DNA of 64,000 bases from positions 1 through 64,000 of the forward strand of contig DKUR01000111.1 of the NCBI GenBank assembly GCA_002490775.1, given 5' to 3'. Every line of letters starts with the position of its first letter. Positions within the stretch are counted from its first letter, which is position 1. Under the pieces are notes generated by a model. That model did not search any database, was not told the DNA's origin, and was given only the letters and a program-made list of their open reading frames with translations. A program made the position numbers and the translations under genes. Shown here one piece after another: positions 42,050 to 51,991 of the stretch. Source of the DNA: Lachnospiraceae bacterium UBA7199 (GTDB lineage: Bacteria; Bacillota; Clostridia; Lachnospirales; Lachnospiraceae).

Positions 42050-43031
42050 GAAATTAGTTCAGGTAGAGCATTTACGCCAGTATTTTCCAGGCGGCGGTTT
42101 TGGAAAAAATAAAAAGTATATTCAGGCGGTAGATGATGTTTCCTTTACCATTGACAGAGGCGAGACTTTAGGGCTGGTGGGAGAGTCTGGCTGTGGAAAA
42201 ACTACCACAGGACGTACACTGCTTCGGTTATATGAACCCACAGGCGGACGTTTTCTCTATAATGACGAAGTGATTTTTGATGTGGAGAAAAAGCAGTATG
42301 CCGATATGCTGCCTTTCAGGAAAAAGATGCAGATCGTATTTCAGGATCCTTACGCAAGTCTTGATCCGCGTATGACCATCGGCGATATTATAGGAGAGGC
42401 CATTGATGTTCATAAGATGGCTTCCAGTAAGAAAGAAAGATATGATATTATCATTGAAATGTTAAGCCATGTAGGTCTTAACTCTGAACATGCTAACCGT
42501 TATCCCCATGAGTTTTCCGGTGGGCAGAGACAGCGTGTTGGAATTGCAAGAGCGCTTGCAGTAAGGCCGGAATTCATTGTCTGTGATGAGCCCATCTCAG
42601 CGTTGGATGTATCTATTCAGGCACAGGTCATTAACATGTTTGAAGATTTGCAGGCGGAGATGGGGCTTACCTATTTGTTTATTGCCCATGATCTTTCTGC
42701 GGTGAAGCATATATCAAATCGGATTGGGGTTATGTATTTAGGAAGAATGGTAGAACTTGCAGACAGTTACGAGTTGATCACCAGGCCCCTTCATCCATAT
42801 ACCAAGAGTCTGATTTCAGCAATTCCCGTTGCAGATCCTAAGAAGGCAAAAGAAAGCCAGCGTATTGTGCTGGGAGGAGACGTTCCAAGTCCCTTAAATC
42901 CTCCTTCAGGATGCCGTTTTAGAACCAGATGCCCTTATGCAGATGAAAGGTGCGCCGCCGAGACGCCAGAGTGGAAAGAATTGGAAAAGGGACACTTTGC
43001 AGCCTGCCATCATATTGACAAGTGCAATTAA
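42042..43031 (+). CDS. oppF: Oligopeptide ABC transporter ATPase OppF
   Basis: A 329-residue ATPase with Walker A GESGCGKT, signature FSGGQRQRV, Walker B VCDEPISALD and the switch His in IAHDLS. The Cys cluster GCRFRTRCPYADERC follows. OppF pairs with OppD to power the transporter. AAAGGAG lies 6 bases before the ATG at 42042, inside the last codons of oppD. Confidence 0.94.
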   Translation: MSEKLVQVEHLRQYFPGGGFGKNKKYIQAVDDVSFTIDRGETLGLVGESGCGKTTTGRTLLRLYEPTGGRFLYNDEVIFDVEKKQYADMLPFRKKMQIVFQDPYASLDPRMTIGDIIGEAIDVHKMASSKKERYDIIIEMLSHVGLNSEHANRYPHEFSGGQRQRVGIARALAVRPEFIVCDEPISALDVSIQAQVINMFEDLQAEMGLTYLFIAHDLSAVKHISNRIGVMYLGRMVELADSYELITRPLHPYTKSLISAIPVADPKKAKESQRIVLGGDVPSPLNPPSGCRFRTRCPYADERCAAETPEWKELEKGHFAACHHIDKCN

Positions 43032-43109
43032 ATGTGGTAAACCGATATAGACGCTTAAAAAGAGTCTGTATTGTTTTATAAAAAAAAATTTTCAAGAGGA
43101 GGACGAATT

Positions 43110-44807
43110 ATGAAAAAGAGAGTACTTGCACTCTTGCTGACAGCAACCATGATTCTTGGCCTTACAGCCTGCGGCGGAAAAGACACACCGGCAGCAGACG
43201 GGGGGGCAGATAGTGCACAAACTACTACAGAGTCTGGCACAGATAATGAAGATGCTGCCAGCACAGAAACATCAGACGGTGAGAAAATTCTTTCCGTTCA
43301 GGTAGGACCTGATCCCGAGACCATTGATCCTGCATTAAATTCAGCAGTAGATGGCGGTAACATGTTATTGCACTCATTTGAATGTCTTTTAGCAGTAGAT
43401 GAGGACGGACAGTTGATTCCCGGACAGGCAGAAAGCTGGGAGACAAGTGAAGACGGTCTTACATGGACCTTCCATTTAAGAGATGGATTAAAGTGGTCTG
43501 ACAGTTCTGATTTGACAGCAAAGGATTTCGAGTATAGCTGGAAGAGAGTTTGTGATCCTATGGTAGCAGCTCCTTATGCAGAAACCGTACTTGGAATGGT
43601 AGCTGGTTTTGATGAAGCGATTACAGGTGATTTGGATGCACTTCAGGTAGTTGCACAGGATGACAAGACACTGGTTGTTACCTTGAAAAATCCTTGCTCT
43701 TACTTTGGAAGCCTTGCAGCATTTGCTACCTTAAGCCCTGTTCAGCAGGCAACTGTTGAAGCAAATGGGGACGCATGGGCAACAGCAGCAGAAACTTATA
43801 TTTCTAACGGACCTTTCTATATTTCAGAGTGGGTACCCGGTTCTCATATCCTTATGAGCAAGAACCCTAACTACTGGAATGCAGATGCAATCAAATTAGA
43901 TGGTATTAAATGGCATCTGATCGAGGATGACAATGCATCCTTAAGTGCATACCAGACAGGTGAAGTTCTGATGATCAAGAGTGTTCCGGCAGAAGAAATT
44001 CCTTCTTTAAGAGAAAATAGCGATTTCTATGTAGATCCTATTATCGGAACCTATTACTTAAGCCTTAATACTGCAAGAGCGCCTTTTGATGATGCAAGAG
44101 TCCGTAAGGCATTAAGCCTTGCAATCGACCGTGATTATGTGGCAAATACCCTGATGCAGGGTACTTATTCACCTGCATATAACTTTATGGGGCCCGGCTG
44201 GGTTGACACAGACGGAAGTCAGTTTATTGATAACGCAAACGGCGGCCAGACATATATTTCAGAAGATTATGAAGCAAACCTTGAAGAGGCAAAGCAGCTC
44301 TTAGCAGATGCAGGCTATCCGGATGGAGCAGGTTTCCCTTCTATCGTTTACTCAACCAATGACCAGGCTTATCACAAGGTAGTTGCTGAATACCTGCAGG
44401 AAGCATGGGCACAGCTTGGTATTGACTGCAAGGTAGATATTGTTGAATGGGCAAGCTTCACACCTATGAGACGTAACGGTGATTATGATTCATCCCGTAA
44501 CGGATGGGTAGGAGATTACAGTGATCCTTCCAATATGCTGGATCTGCTTTACTCCACCAATGGCAACAATGATGGTAAGTTCAATAATGCTGAATATGAT
44601 GCAGCTATGGAACTTTCCAGAACGACACTGGATGCAGCAGAGCGTTCACAGGCACTTCATACAGCAGAAGATATTCTGATGGAAGAAACCGCATGCGTTC
44701 CTGTAGCTTATTACAATGACTTCTGGTTACAGAGTGATAAGATCACAGGCTCTTGGCATTCACCTTATGGATACTGGTACTTTATGTACGCAGATATTGC
44801 TGAATAA
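43110..44807 (+). CDS. oppA: Oligopeptide-binding lipoprotein OppA
   Basis: A 565-residue lipoprotein. The signal peptide MKKRVLALLLTATMILGLTAC has a lipobox with Cys21, followed by a Gly/Ala/Thr-rich linker. Family-5 features include LSVQVGPDPETIDPALNSA, AESWETSEDGLTWTFHLRDG and ARVRKALSLAIDRDYV-like VRKALSLAIDRDYVAN. It captures peptides outside the membrane for the OppBCDF channel. AGAGGAGG precedes the ATG at 43110. A terminator follows, closing the operon. Confidence 0.93.
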   Translation: MKKRVLALLLTATMILGLTACGGKDTPAADGGADSAQTTTESGTDNEDAASTETSDGEKILSVQVGPDPETIDPALNSAVDGGNMLLHSFECLLAVDEDGQLIPGQAESWETSEDGLTWTFHLRDGLKWSDSSDLTAKDFEYSWKRVCDPMVAAPYAETVLGMVAGFDEAITGDLDALQVVAQDDKTLVVTLKNPCSYFGSLAAFATLSPVQQATVEANGDAWATAAETYISNGPFYISEWVPGSHILMSKNPNYWNADAIKLDGIKWHLIEDDNASLSAYQTGEVLMIKSVPAEEIPSLRENSDFYVDPIIGTYYLSLNTARAPFDDARVRKALSLAIDRDYVANTLMQGTYSPAYNFMGPGWVDTDGSQFIDNANGGQTYISEDYEANLEEAKQLLADAGYPDGAGFPSIVYSTNDQAYHKVVAEYLQEAWAQLGIDCKVDIVEWASFTPMRRNGDYDSSRNGWVGDYSDPSNMLDLLYSTNGNNDGKFNNAEYDAAMELSRTTLDAAERSQALHTAEDILMEETACVPVAYYNDFWLQSDKITGSWHSPYGYWYFMYADIAE

Positions 44808-44835
44808 GCATTCTTACAATGAAATAAAAAATAAT

Positions 44836-44880
44836 GAGGGCTGCCGGTTAATGAATTATTTATTTCCCGGCAGCTCTTTT
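44836..44880 (+). terminator. Terminator after oppA
   Basis: An 8-bp GC-rich stem, GCTGCCGG with CCGGCAGC, and an 18- to 20-base loop, followed by TCTTTT. Confidence 0.8.
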
Positions 44881-44909
44881 ATGCATTTTACATTTGATGG
44901 GAGGTTAAA

Positions 44910-45323
44910 ATGGAACAGGAAAGAATGGATATTGAAATCAAACAGTACAATGAGCCCGGGTATGCGCCGGTTATTGACTTTGGCTCATGGAGAGTTGCAG
45001 TGCTGAATGATATTGATGAACTTAAGGTTCATAATTTGAAAACCATGCAGAAGCACTTGGAAACCGACGAAGTGTTTGTACTGCTTAAGGGAGAATGCAC
45101 CTTGTTTACAGCAGGAAACGGAAAAGAAGCTGGTACCATACAAAGTACAAATTTAGAACCCTGTAAATGTTATAACGTGAAAGCCGGCGTGTGGCATACT
45201 CATACCCTTACGGAAAACAGCAGTGTTCTTATCATAGAAAACTTAAATACCTGTGAAGAAAATTCCCCTGTGGTGAAATTAACTGATGAGCAGATCAGGC
45301 AGCTGCAAAACAGCTATCATTAG
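44910..45323 (+). CDS. Cupin-like small protein
   Basis: A 137-residue protein with a cupin-like order of strands: HLETDEVFVLLKGECTLF resembles cupin motif 1 (a G-containing E..V..G pattern) and KAGVWHTHTL resembles motif 2, with two His. Such folds bind metals or sugars. No enzyme activity can be named. GGGAGG precedes the ATG. It stands alone between the opp terminator and the HD-GYP gene. Confidence 0.65.
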   Translation: MEQERMDIEIKQYNEPGYAPVIDFGSWRVAVLNDIDELKVHNLKTMQKHLETDEVFVLLKGECTLFTAGNGKEAGTIQSTNLEPCKCYNVKAGVWHTHTLTENSSVLIIENLNTCEENSPVVKLTDEQIRQLQNSYH

Positions 45324-45394
45324 AATATATTTGCAAATATAATAGAAATTTGTTATATTGTATTTTAATGGGGAGTTGCAGGCGGAGGTTGACA

Positions 45395-46453
45395 ATGAAC
45401 ATCAAAAAAACAATATTGATTGTTGACGATATTGAAATCAATCGGGAAATTTTAGCAGAAATTTTTAAAAAGGATTATGAAATTATAAAAGCATGTAACG
45501 GAGTGCAGGCTGTTGAGATTATAAACAGCCACCCTGATATTTCAGCAGTTTTGCTTGATTTGATCATGCCCGAGCTGGATGGACTGGGCGTGCTTCAGGA
45601 ACTAAACAAAAGCGGAAAAATCGAGAGGCTGCCGGTTTTTTTAATTACAGCGGAAAACAGCAGGGATATGCTGTTGGAGGGATATCATTTAGGGGCGGTA
45701 GATGTGATCACCAAGCCATTTATTGCACACTTTTTAGTCTGCCGTGTTAACAATGTAATTGAATTGTACGAACATAGAAATGAACTTGAGAGAAAAGTAG
45801 CGGAGCAGGTAGAGCGCTTGAACCGGTTTAATCAGTCTATGATAGAAACTCTTGCAACTCTGATTGAATTCAGGGACTGCGAGTCGGGAGAGCATGTAAG
45901 GCGGATCTGCGGCCTTACAGGAACCATTATGACGGAGGTGAGCAATACATATCCCGAATATTACCTGCCGAAAGTGGAAATTGACAAGATTGTGTCCGCT
46001 TCTATCCTTCATGATGTGGGCAAGATTTCTACGCCTGACAGCATTTTAAATAAACCTGGAAAGCTGACCAAAGAAGAGTTTGAAATTATGAAGCAGCATA
46101 CCGTACAGGGATGCGAAATTTTAAAAAGTGTTTACGATATTATGGATGAAGAGACCTATAATTACAGCTATGATATTTGCAGGCATCATCATGAAAGATG
46201 GGATGGCAGAGGATATCCAGATGGACTTAAAGGGGATGATATCTCCATATGGGCACAGGTGGTATCGGTGGCGGATGTATATGATGCACTTACATCCGAA
46301 AGAGTTTACAAGAAAGCCTTCAGCCATGATGAGGCTATGAGAATGATAAAAAATAATGAATGCGGGGTATTTAATCCAAAGGTATTAAATGCTTTTGCTA
46401 CAGCAATTGAAAGAAAAAGAGGCCAGATGGAAACAGAGAAAAACGAGGGATAA
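45395..46453 (+). CDS. Response regulator with HD-GYP domain
   Basis: A 352-residue protein. The N-terminal receiver (1-125) has the acidic DD pair and phosphoacceptor D55 in LLDLIMPELDG. A coiled linker (about 126-150) leads to an HD-GYP domain with HDVGK (H206-D207) and HHERWDGRGYP near residue 260-272. HD-GYP proteins hydrolyse cyclic di-GMP; all metal-binding residues I can see are intact. The signal kinase is unknown. It lies 5 kb from the flagellar cluster, so a motility role is plausible but not shown. GGAGG precedes the ATG at 45395. Confidence 0.9.
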   Translation: MNIKKTILIVDDIEINREILAEIFKKDYEIIKACNGVQAVEIINSHPDISAVLLDLIMPELDGLGVLQELNKSGKIERLPVFLITAENSRDMLLEGYHLGAVDVITKPFIAHFLVCRVNNVIELYEHRNELERKVAEQVERLNRFNQSMIETLATLIEFRDCESGEHVRRICGLTGTIMTEVSNTYPEYYLPKVEIDKIVSASILHDVGKISTPDSILNKPGKLTKEEFEIMKQHTVQGCEILKSVYDIMDEETYNYSYDICRHHHERWDGRGYPDGLKGDDISIWAQVVSVADVYDALTSERVYKKAFSHDEAMRMIKNNECGVFNPKVLNAFATAIERKRGQMETEKNEG

Positions 46454-46486
46454 TAAAAGCGGAGCGGCTGAAGTATTTCTTACGGG

Positions 46487-46521
46487 GGCAAGGTATATAG
46501 AAATATGTACCCTGCCTTTTT
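46487..46521 (+). terminator. Terminator after the HD-GYP gene
   Basis: GGCAAGGTA pairs with TACCCTGCC with one mismatch, followed by TTTTT. Confidence 0.7.
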
Positions 46522-46619
46522 ATGCATCTTGCAGTGTACATTTCCAATGGATGAAATACGAGACGGTGGTGAATATATGTATTTAGAAAGAGTAATTATA
46601 GTAGAGGGAAAGGGGAACA

Positions 46620-47309
46620 ATGAGTAAAATATTATTATTAGAAGATGATTTAAGCCTTATCAATGGCCTTTCTTTTGCTCTTCAAAGGGCAGGCTATGAT
46701 GTGGATATTGCCCGTACCCTTGGCGAGGCAGAGCGCCTCTTAGGGAGCGTTTATGATTTACTTATTTTAGATGTATCCCTTCCCGATGGCACCGGCTTTG
46801 CATTCTGTGAAAAGGTTCGGAAGAATTCTCAGGTTCCCATTATTTTTCTGACTGCATCGGATGAGGAAACCAGCATTATCATGGGGTTGGACATGGGCGG
46901 CGATGATTATATTACAAAGCCATTCAAGCTGGCGGTCCTGATGTCAAGGATTAACGCCCTGCTGCGCAGGAGCCAGCATTTCCAGCAGGCATCTGAAGAA
47001 TTGCGATCCAATGGGATTGTTCTTCAATTGTTGGAAGGCCGGGTTTATAAAGATGATGTACTCGTGGAATTGACAGCGGGGGAATACAAGCTTTTACGTC
47101 TTTTTATGGAAAATCCTGATAGAATACTTTCTGCAGAGCAAATTATGGAAAAGCTTTGGGACTTTGATGGAAACTTTGTGAATGGAAACACGCTGGCTGT
47201 TTATATCCGACGACTGCGTGCAAAGATAGAAGATGATTCTGCCAGGCCGATGCGTATCGTCACGGTGCGCCGCATGGGATACAAGTGGAACACGGGAGGT
47301 ATGACATAA
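46620..47309 (+). CDS. OmpR-type response regulator
   Basis: A 229-residue DNA-binding regulator. The receiver (1-120) has phosphoacceptor D51 in LLILDVSLPDG, and K102-region DYITKPF. The C-terminal winged helix (about 130-225) has LTAGEYKLLRLFMENPDRILS and TVRRMGYKW. It is directly followed by the sensor kinase and an ABC transporter, so it probably controls that transporter, as in BceR/VraR-type detoxification modules. Confidence 0.93.
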   Translation: MSKILLLEDDLSLINGLSFALQRAGYDVDIARTLGEAERLLGSVYDLLILDVSLPDGTGFAFCEKVRKNSQVPIIFLTASDEETSIIMGLDMGGDDYITKPFKLAVLMSRINALLRRSQHFQQASEELRSNGIVLQLLEGRVYKDDVLVELTAGEYKLLRLFMENPDRILSAEQIMEKLWDFDGNFVNGNTLAVYIRRLRAKIEDDSARPMRIVTVRRMGYKWNTGGMT

Positions 47310-48338
47310 ATGAAATCTTTGATTGAGACCAAAGTATTTTTCCTTGAGATACTGACATGTGCAACGGTGTTTCCTGTGTTAGCGGCAGTTCTGCTTTTTC
47401 ATTACCCTGAACATGCGGTACTCTTTTTACTTACTTCCTCTCTCTGCGTGGCGGTAACTGTTTTGGCGTGCTGTTATCGGTATCTTAGAATGCGGGATCA
47501 AAAGCTGGAGGATGCTGCATCTTGCATTGCAGAATATATTTTAGATAACCGAAAGGGCGGTATCGAATGTGATGAGGAAGGAGCTATGTACCATTTGTTT
47601 CATGAAGTTAATTCTCTGGTGACAATTGCAGATGCCCGCGCAGACAGTGAAAGACGGGGAAAAGAATTTTTGCGGAATACCATTTCTGATATCTCTCATC
47701 AGCTCAAGACACCTATTGCCGCACTCAACATTTATAATGGCATCATTGCGCAGGAGGCGGAAGATACCGCCACGGTGCAGGAGTTTGCAAGCCTTTCGGA
47801 GCAAGAGCTTGACAGGATAGAATCGTTAGTACAAAATCTTTTGAAAATGGCACGACTGGATGTGGGGGCAATCACACTGGAACAGTCAACCGAGAATCTT
47901 TCTGATCTATTTGGGAATATTAGAAAACAGTATGCTTTCCGCGCTGAAAGGGAGGGAAAAGAAATTGACTTGAAAGGTGAGGAAGAAGCAGTTCTTCTTT
48001 GTGATCGGGTATGGCTGACAGAGGCGATTGGCAATCTGGTAAAAAATGCCCTGGATCACACGAATCAGGGAGATCATATTTTGCTCTGCTGGCAGCAGTT
48101 TCCATGTTTGATGCAGATCATTGTGGAGGATACAGGAAATGGCATCCACCCGGAGGACCTTTATCATATCTTCAAACGTTTTTACCGCAGTCGTTTTTCC
48201 AAAGACACACAGGGAGTTGGGTTGGGACTGTCTCTGGCAAAGTCGATCATTGAAGCCCATCAGGGCAGTATTGAGGTTCACAGCTATCTGGGACGTGGGA
48301 CGACCTTTACAATTAATTTTCCTATTATGACAAAATAG
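47310..48338 (+). CDS. Sensor histidine kinase
   Basis: A 342-residue kinase that starts right after the regulator's stop. Two transmembrane helices (about 10-30 and 36-56) are separated by only a few residues, an intramembrane-sensing layout with almost no external domain. Phosphoacceptor H130 lies in DISHQLKTPI, and the ATPase domain has NLVKNALDHT, VEDTGNGIHP and GVGLGLSLAK. With the short extracellular loop it probably senses through the neighbouring ABC transporter. Confidence 0.93.
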   Translation: MKSLIETKVFFLEILTCATVFPVLAAVLLFHYPEHAVLFLLTSSLCVAVTVLACCYRYLRMRDQKLEDAASCIAEYILDNRKGGIECDEEGAMYHLFHEVNSLVTIADARADSERRGKEFLRNTISDISHQLKTPIAALNIYNGIIAQEAEDTATVQEFASLSEQELDRIESLVQNLLKMARLDVGAITLEQSTENLSDLFGNIRKQYAFRAEREGKEIDLKGEEEAVLLCDRVWLTEAIGNLVKNALDHTNQGDHILLCWQQFPCLMQIIVEDTGNGIHPEDLYHIFKRFYRSRFSKDTQGVGLGLSLAKSIIEAHQGSIEVHSYLGRGTTFTINFPIMTK

Positions 48339-48458
48339 TCATCTGTGATTCATCTGCCTGTAAAGTCTGCATGTTACTATATGAACCGTAGCAATCCGGA
48401 TTACATGGAATGCTGCGGTTTATATATTTTACGAATAGAAGGGAGTATTACATTTATC

Positions 48459-49157
48459 ATGGATTTATTACGAGTAGAACACATTTTAAAAACTTATGGC
48501 AGCGGCGAAACGCAAGTGCGGGCCCTGAGGGATGTCAGCTTTTCCGTTCCCAAGGGAGAGTTTGTTGCTATTGTAGGGGAATCCGGTTCCGGTAAAAGTA
48601 CACTGCTTAACATGATCGGTGCACTGGATACTCCAACGTCCGGGAAGGTATTTATTAACGGAAAAGATACTTTTGCCATGAAGGAAAAAGCACTCACGAT
48701 TTTTCGACGCAGGAACATCGGTTTTATTTTTCAGGCATTCAATTTGATTCCAGAGTTATCCGTAGAGCAGAATATGATCTTTCCTTTGCTTCTGGACCGC
48801 CAGCGTCCAAACAAAAAATATCTGGAAGAGCTGCTAACTGTTTTGGGACTGGAAAAACGCCGCAGGCATCTTCCCGGCGAGCTTTCCGGAGGACAGCAGC
48901 AGCGGGTGGCTATCGGACGGGCGCTGATGACAAGGCCTTCCCTGGTTTTGGCTGACGAGCCTACCGGCAATCTGGATTCACAAAACAGCAGCGAAGTTCT
49001 TGCTTTGCTGAAAGATACTGCCCGAAAGTATGAACAGACAGTGATTATGATCACTCACAATCCGGCGATTGCCCATACAGCAGATCGGGTTTTACAGGTG
49101 TCTGATGGTATATTGACTGACCTTGGGGGATGCTGGGAAAGGGGGTGCGGGGAATGA
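48459..49157 (+). CDS. ABC transporter ATPase, MacB/LolD/BceA type
   Basis: A 232-residue ATPase with Walker A GESGSGKST, Q-loop FQAFNLIPELSVEQNM, signature LSGGQQQRV, Walker B LVLADEPTGNLDS and ITHNPAIA. This sequence set is typical of MacB/LolD/BceA ATPases. The frame is open to 48345 but the ATG at 48459 begins the conserved LLRVEHILKTYGSGE region; GAAGGGAG is 13 bases upstream. The stop overlaps the permease ATG, so the two are coupled. Confidence 0.92.
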   Translation: MDLLRVEHILKTYGSGETQVRALRDVSFSVPKGEFVAIVGESGSGKSTLLNMIGALDTPTSGKVFINGKDTFAMKEKALTIFRRRNIGFIFQAFNLIPELSVEQNMIFPLLLDRQRPNKKYLEELLTVLGLEKRRRHLPGELSGGQQQRVAIGRALMTRPSLVLADEPTGNLDSQNSSEVLALLKDTARKYEQTVIMITHNPAIAHTADRVLQVSDGILTDLGGCWERGCGE

Positions 49158-51532
49158 AAAGTTACCTTAGCCTGATTCCTATTTCCGCAAGGGCGAGGAG
49201 GCGGCAGAACCGCATGACACTATTGTGCATCATTTTTGCCGTATTTTTAGTCACAAGCATTTTCAGCATAGGAGATACATTTATCCAGACTGAAACGGCC
49301 AATGCTAGGAAACATGGTGGAAACTGGCACATCAATCTGGAAAATATTACAGAGGAAGAGGCAGCGTCCATCGCCGGAAGAGCCGATGTGGCAGCAGCCT
49401 CCTGGTTTGATACCGTTAATATAGACAAGGACAGGGACTATACCATAGGCGGAATCCAAACGGTTTTAGGCGGTGTGGAGGAGTCTTTTCGGAAGGATAT
49501 TATGACGTATTTTCCACAGGACGCCAGCTTAGAGGAAGGCGAAGCTATTCTTACACCCAATGCCAAAGCCTTGCTGGGTATTAAAGAGGGAGACCGTGTG
49601 ATGCTGGACACGCCCGCCGGAAGCTATGAGCTTTTGATCACTGGATTCCGCAGCGGCGACAGCCATTATGCCACAGACAGCGGTACCGGGGAGACTACCG
49701 CGCTGTTAGTCAAGGGCGAACAAGTGGGGGCATTTTTATCCTATAAGACCTTTCAGAAGATACTCACTGACAACCAGGATGTAGGGAATCCTGCCTATTA
49801 TGTGCAGTTTTCTGGTAAAGCCAATGTAAAACGCTCTCTTGCCGAAATGAAAGAGCAGTATCCAAAGGCCCTCATCAATGAGCATATGATTCTTTTGGCG
49901 GCAGTTGGAGCCAGTGAAAACAGGGTGGCAAAAAATATTTATCCGCCGCTTATTGTGGTCGGCCTGTTGGTTCTGCTGGCAGGAGTGCTGATGATCTCCG
50001 GCAGCTTAAGCAGCGTGATAGCCCAGCGGACGCAGTTTTTTGGCATGATGCGGTGTATTGGCATGAGCAAAAAACAAGTGATTCGGTTTGTGGAACTGGA
50101 GGCGCTAAACTGGTGTAAAACTGCTATTCCTGCCGGAATTATTTTAGGCACGACGTTTACTTGGTGTTTGATTGCTTTTATGCAATATTTTGTGGGCGGT
50201 GAGTTTACCAGTATGGCAGCCATCAGAATAAGTCCTGTTGGGATTTTAAGCGGTGCTGTGGTGGGTATCCTGACGGTACTTTTGGCGGCCCGGGCCCCGG
50301 CAAGGAAAGCTGCAAAGGTATCCCCTGTGGCGGCGGTGTCCGGCAGCATAGAGGCAGGAAAGCAGAAGAAGCATCGGACCAATACAAATCTTTTGAAGAT
50401 TGAAACAGCCCTGGGTGTTTCCCATGCAGTATCATCTAAAAAAAGCCTGCTGCTGATAGCAGGATCCTTTGCCCTAAGCATTATTTTGTTTCTTTGTTTC
50501 TCTGTTTTGGTGGAATTGCTCAGTATCATGCTGCCCACAAAATCTTATGCTGCGGATATTGATATCAGCCTTTTGGAAAATGGGGAACTGATTGCTCCTG
50601 ACCTGCTTAAAGAGCTGCAGGGGATGCATGGCGCAGGGCGCGCCTTTGGGCGGCGGTACGCCGCCGCTGTTCCGGCACAGTTTGACAAAGAAGTAGGACG
50701 GGATGTGGTGGATGTTATCTCTTATGATGATATTCAGCTTGACTGGATACCGGGAGACGGGGATCTGCGTAAGGGCGGCGATCTTGAAAAAGTCTATGGG
50801 GATCAGGGTTATGTATTATGTATTTGGGATAAAGATGTTCCGCTGGATGTGGGAGATAAAATTTCATTATGCGGAAGTACGGTAGAGATTGCAGGAATGA
50901 TGACTTCCAATCCTTTTTCCAATAACGGGCGCACCGACGGAGATGTGATACTGATTTGCTCCGATGAGACTTTTGTCCGGCTGACCGGTGAAAACAGATA
51001 CAGCATTGTCAGCATTCAGATGGCTCCGGGAGCCACTGACGAAGATGCAGAGGCCATTCATGAGCTGGTGCGGGGGCAGTACGAGTTTTCAGACAGGAGG
51101 GAAGAGGGGGATCAAGGCACACTCTTTGCGATTAAAGTGTTTTTTTATGGCTTTTTGGTGATCATTGCCTTGATTACGGTGCTGAATATTGTTAACAGCA
51201 TTTCCATGAGCGTATCTGCCAGAACCAGACAGTATGGCGCTATGCGGGCCGTAGGAATGGATGGCGGACAGCTTACCAGGATGATTGCCGCTGAAGCAGC
51301 CACTTATGCTGCCGCAGGCTGTATCATCGGCTGTGCGGCGGGGGTACCTTTGAGTAAATTGATGTATGACAAACTGGTAACCGCCCACTTTCCTTATTTT
51401 ACATGGACTTTGCCAGTATCGTCTCTCCTGATTATTTTGTTGTTTGTTCTTGTGGCGGCGCTTGCCGCAGTTTATGCCCCTTCTAAGCGGATACGGGAGA
51501 TGGCAGTGACGGAGACCATTAACGAATTATAG
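49154..51532 (+). CDS. FtsX/MacB-type ABC permease, duplicated FtsX domains
   Basis: A 792-residue membrane protein. An N-terminal helix (about 25-42) and a MacB-like periplasmic-type domain (about 50-250) precede a first FtsX domain (about 265-395), which is followed by a second helix (about 430-455), another extracellular domain and a second FtsX domain (about 660-790, with LNIVNSISMSVSARTRQYGAMRAVGM). This layout is found in antimicrobial-peptide or lipoprotein transporters. It overlaps the ATPase by 4 bases. Base composition is more GC-rich than the flagellar genes next door. Confidence 0.9.
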   Translation: MKSYLSLIPISARARRRQNRMTLLCIIFAVFLVTSIFSIGDTFIQTETANARKHGGNWHINLENITEEEAASIAGRADVAAASWFDTVNIDKDRDYTIGGIQTVLGGVEESFRKDIMTYFPQDASLEEGEAILTPNAKALLGIKEGDRVMLDTPAGSYELLITGFRSGDSHYATDSGTGETTALLVKGEQVGAFLSYKTFQKILTDNQDVGNPAYYVQFSGKANVKRSLAEMKEQYPKALINEHMILLAAVGASENRVAKNIYPPLIVVGLLVLLAGVLMISGSLSSVIAQRTQFFGMMRCIGMSKKQVIRFVELEALNWCKTAIPAGIILGTTFTWCLIAFMQYFVGGEFTSMAAIRISPVGILSGAVVGILTVLLAARAPARKAAKVSPVAAVSGSIEAGKQKKHRTNTNLLKIETALGVSHAVSSKKSLLLIAGSFALSIILFLCFSVLVELLSIMLPTKSYAADIDISLLENGELIAPDLLKELQGMHGAGRAFGRRYAAAVPAQFDKEVGRDVVDVISYDDIQLDWIPGDGDLRKGGDLEKVYGDQGYVLCIWDKDVPLDVGDKISLCGSTVEIAGMMTSNPFSNNGRTDGDVILICSDETFVRLTGENRYSIVSIQMAPGATDEDAEAIHELVRGQYEFSDRREEGDQGTLFAIKVFFYGFLVIIALITVLNIVNSISMSVSARTRQYGAMRAVGMDGGQLTRMIAAEAATYAAAGCIIGCAAGVPLSKLMYDKLVTAHFPYFTWTLPVSSLLIILLFVLVAALAAVYAPSKRIREMAVTETINEL

Positions 51533-51568
51533 TAAAATAATTTCCAATTATCACTTTTGAAAAAAGCG

Positions 51569-51600
51569 AAGCAGCCAAGGCATGGCTGCTTTGTTTTTAT
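51569..51600 (+). terminator. Terminator after the ABC permease
   Basis: A perfect 9-bp stem (51569-51577 with 51583-51591), 5-base loop, then TGTTTTT. Confidence 0.88.
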
Positions 51601-51618
51601 AAAATTTTGTTTCCTCTC

Positions 51619-51645
51619 TAAAGTCTGAAAGAAAATGTCCGATAC
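51619..51645 (+). promoter_or_regulatory. Sigma-D promoter of the flgM operon
   Basis: TAAA (51619-51622), 15 bases, TCCGATAC (51638-51645), close to the sigma-28/sigma-D consensus TAAA-N15-GCCGATAA. It lies 66 bases before flgM. Confidence 0.85.
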
Positions 51646-51710
51646 AAATAGTGAAGTTAAAAACATGATGAAGATTAATAATGGAAAAATCCACGGAAGG
51701 AGGAATCCAA

Positions 51711-51986
51711 ATGCGTATAGAGGCTTATACACAGGTTCAGGGTTTATATGATACAAAGAAAACAACAAAGCTGCAGGCTAAGAGCAATACAAGCTTTTCG
51801 GATCATCTACAGATTTCCAGTCTGGGGAAGGATATTCAGACTGCGAAGCAGGCTGTGGCAGGAAGCAGTGACATCAGGGAAGATTTGACAGCTTCTATTA
51901 AAGCCCGGATTCAGGAAGGCACTTATGAAGTCAATGCAGCAAGTTTTGCTGACAAATTATTTCAAAAATATGAAGAGATGAGGTAA
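51711..51986 (+). CDS. flgM: Anti-sigma-D factor FlgM
   Basis: A 91-residue anti-sigma factor that holds sigma-D inactive until the hook is finished. SDHLQISSLGKDIQTAKQAV and IREDLTASIKARIQEGTYEV, then AASFADKL, are typical FlgM segments. GGAAGGAGG precedes the ATG at 51711; an earlier in-frame ATG at 51681 lacks one. A sigma-D promoter directly upstream makes flgM part of the regulon it restrains. Confidence 0.9.
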   Translation: MRIEAYTQVQGLYDTKKTTKLQAKSNTSFSDHLQISSLGKDIQTAKQAVAGSSDIREDLTASIKARIQEGTYEVNAASFADKLFQKYEEMR

Positions 51987-51991
51987 TCCAA

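Noticed and set aside
43038..43050. A CCGATAT match before oppA, as a possible sigma-D promoter
   Set aside because: There is no TAAA-like -35 element 15 bases upstream.
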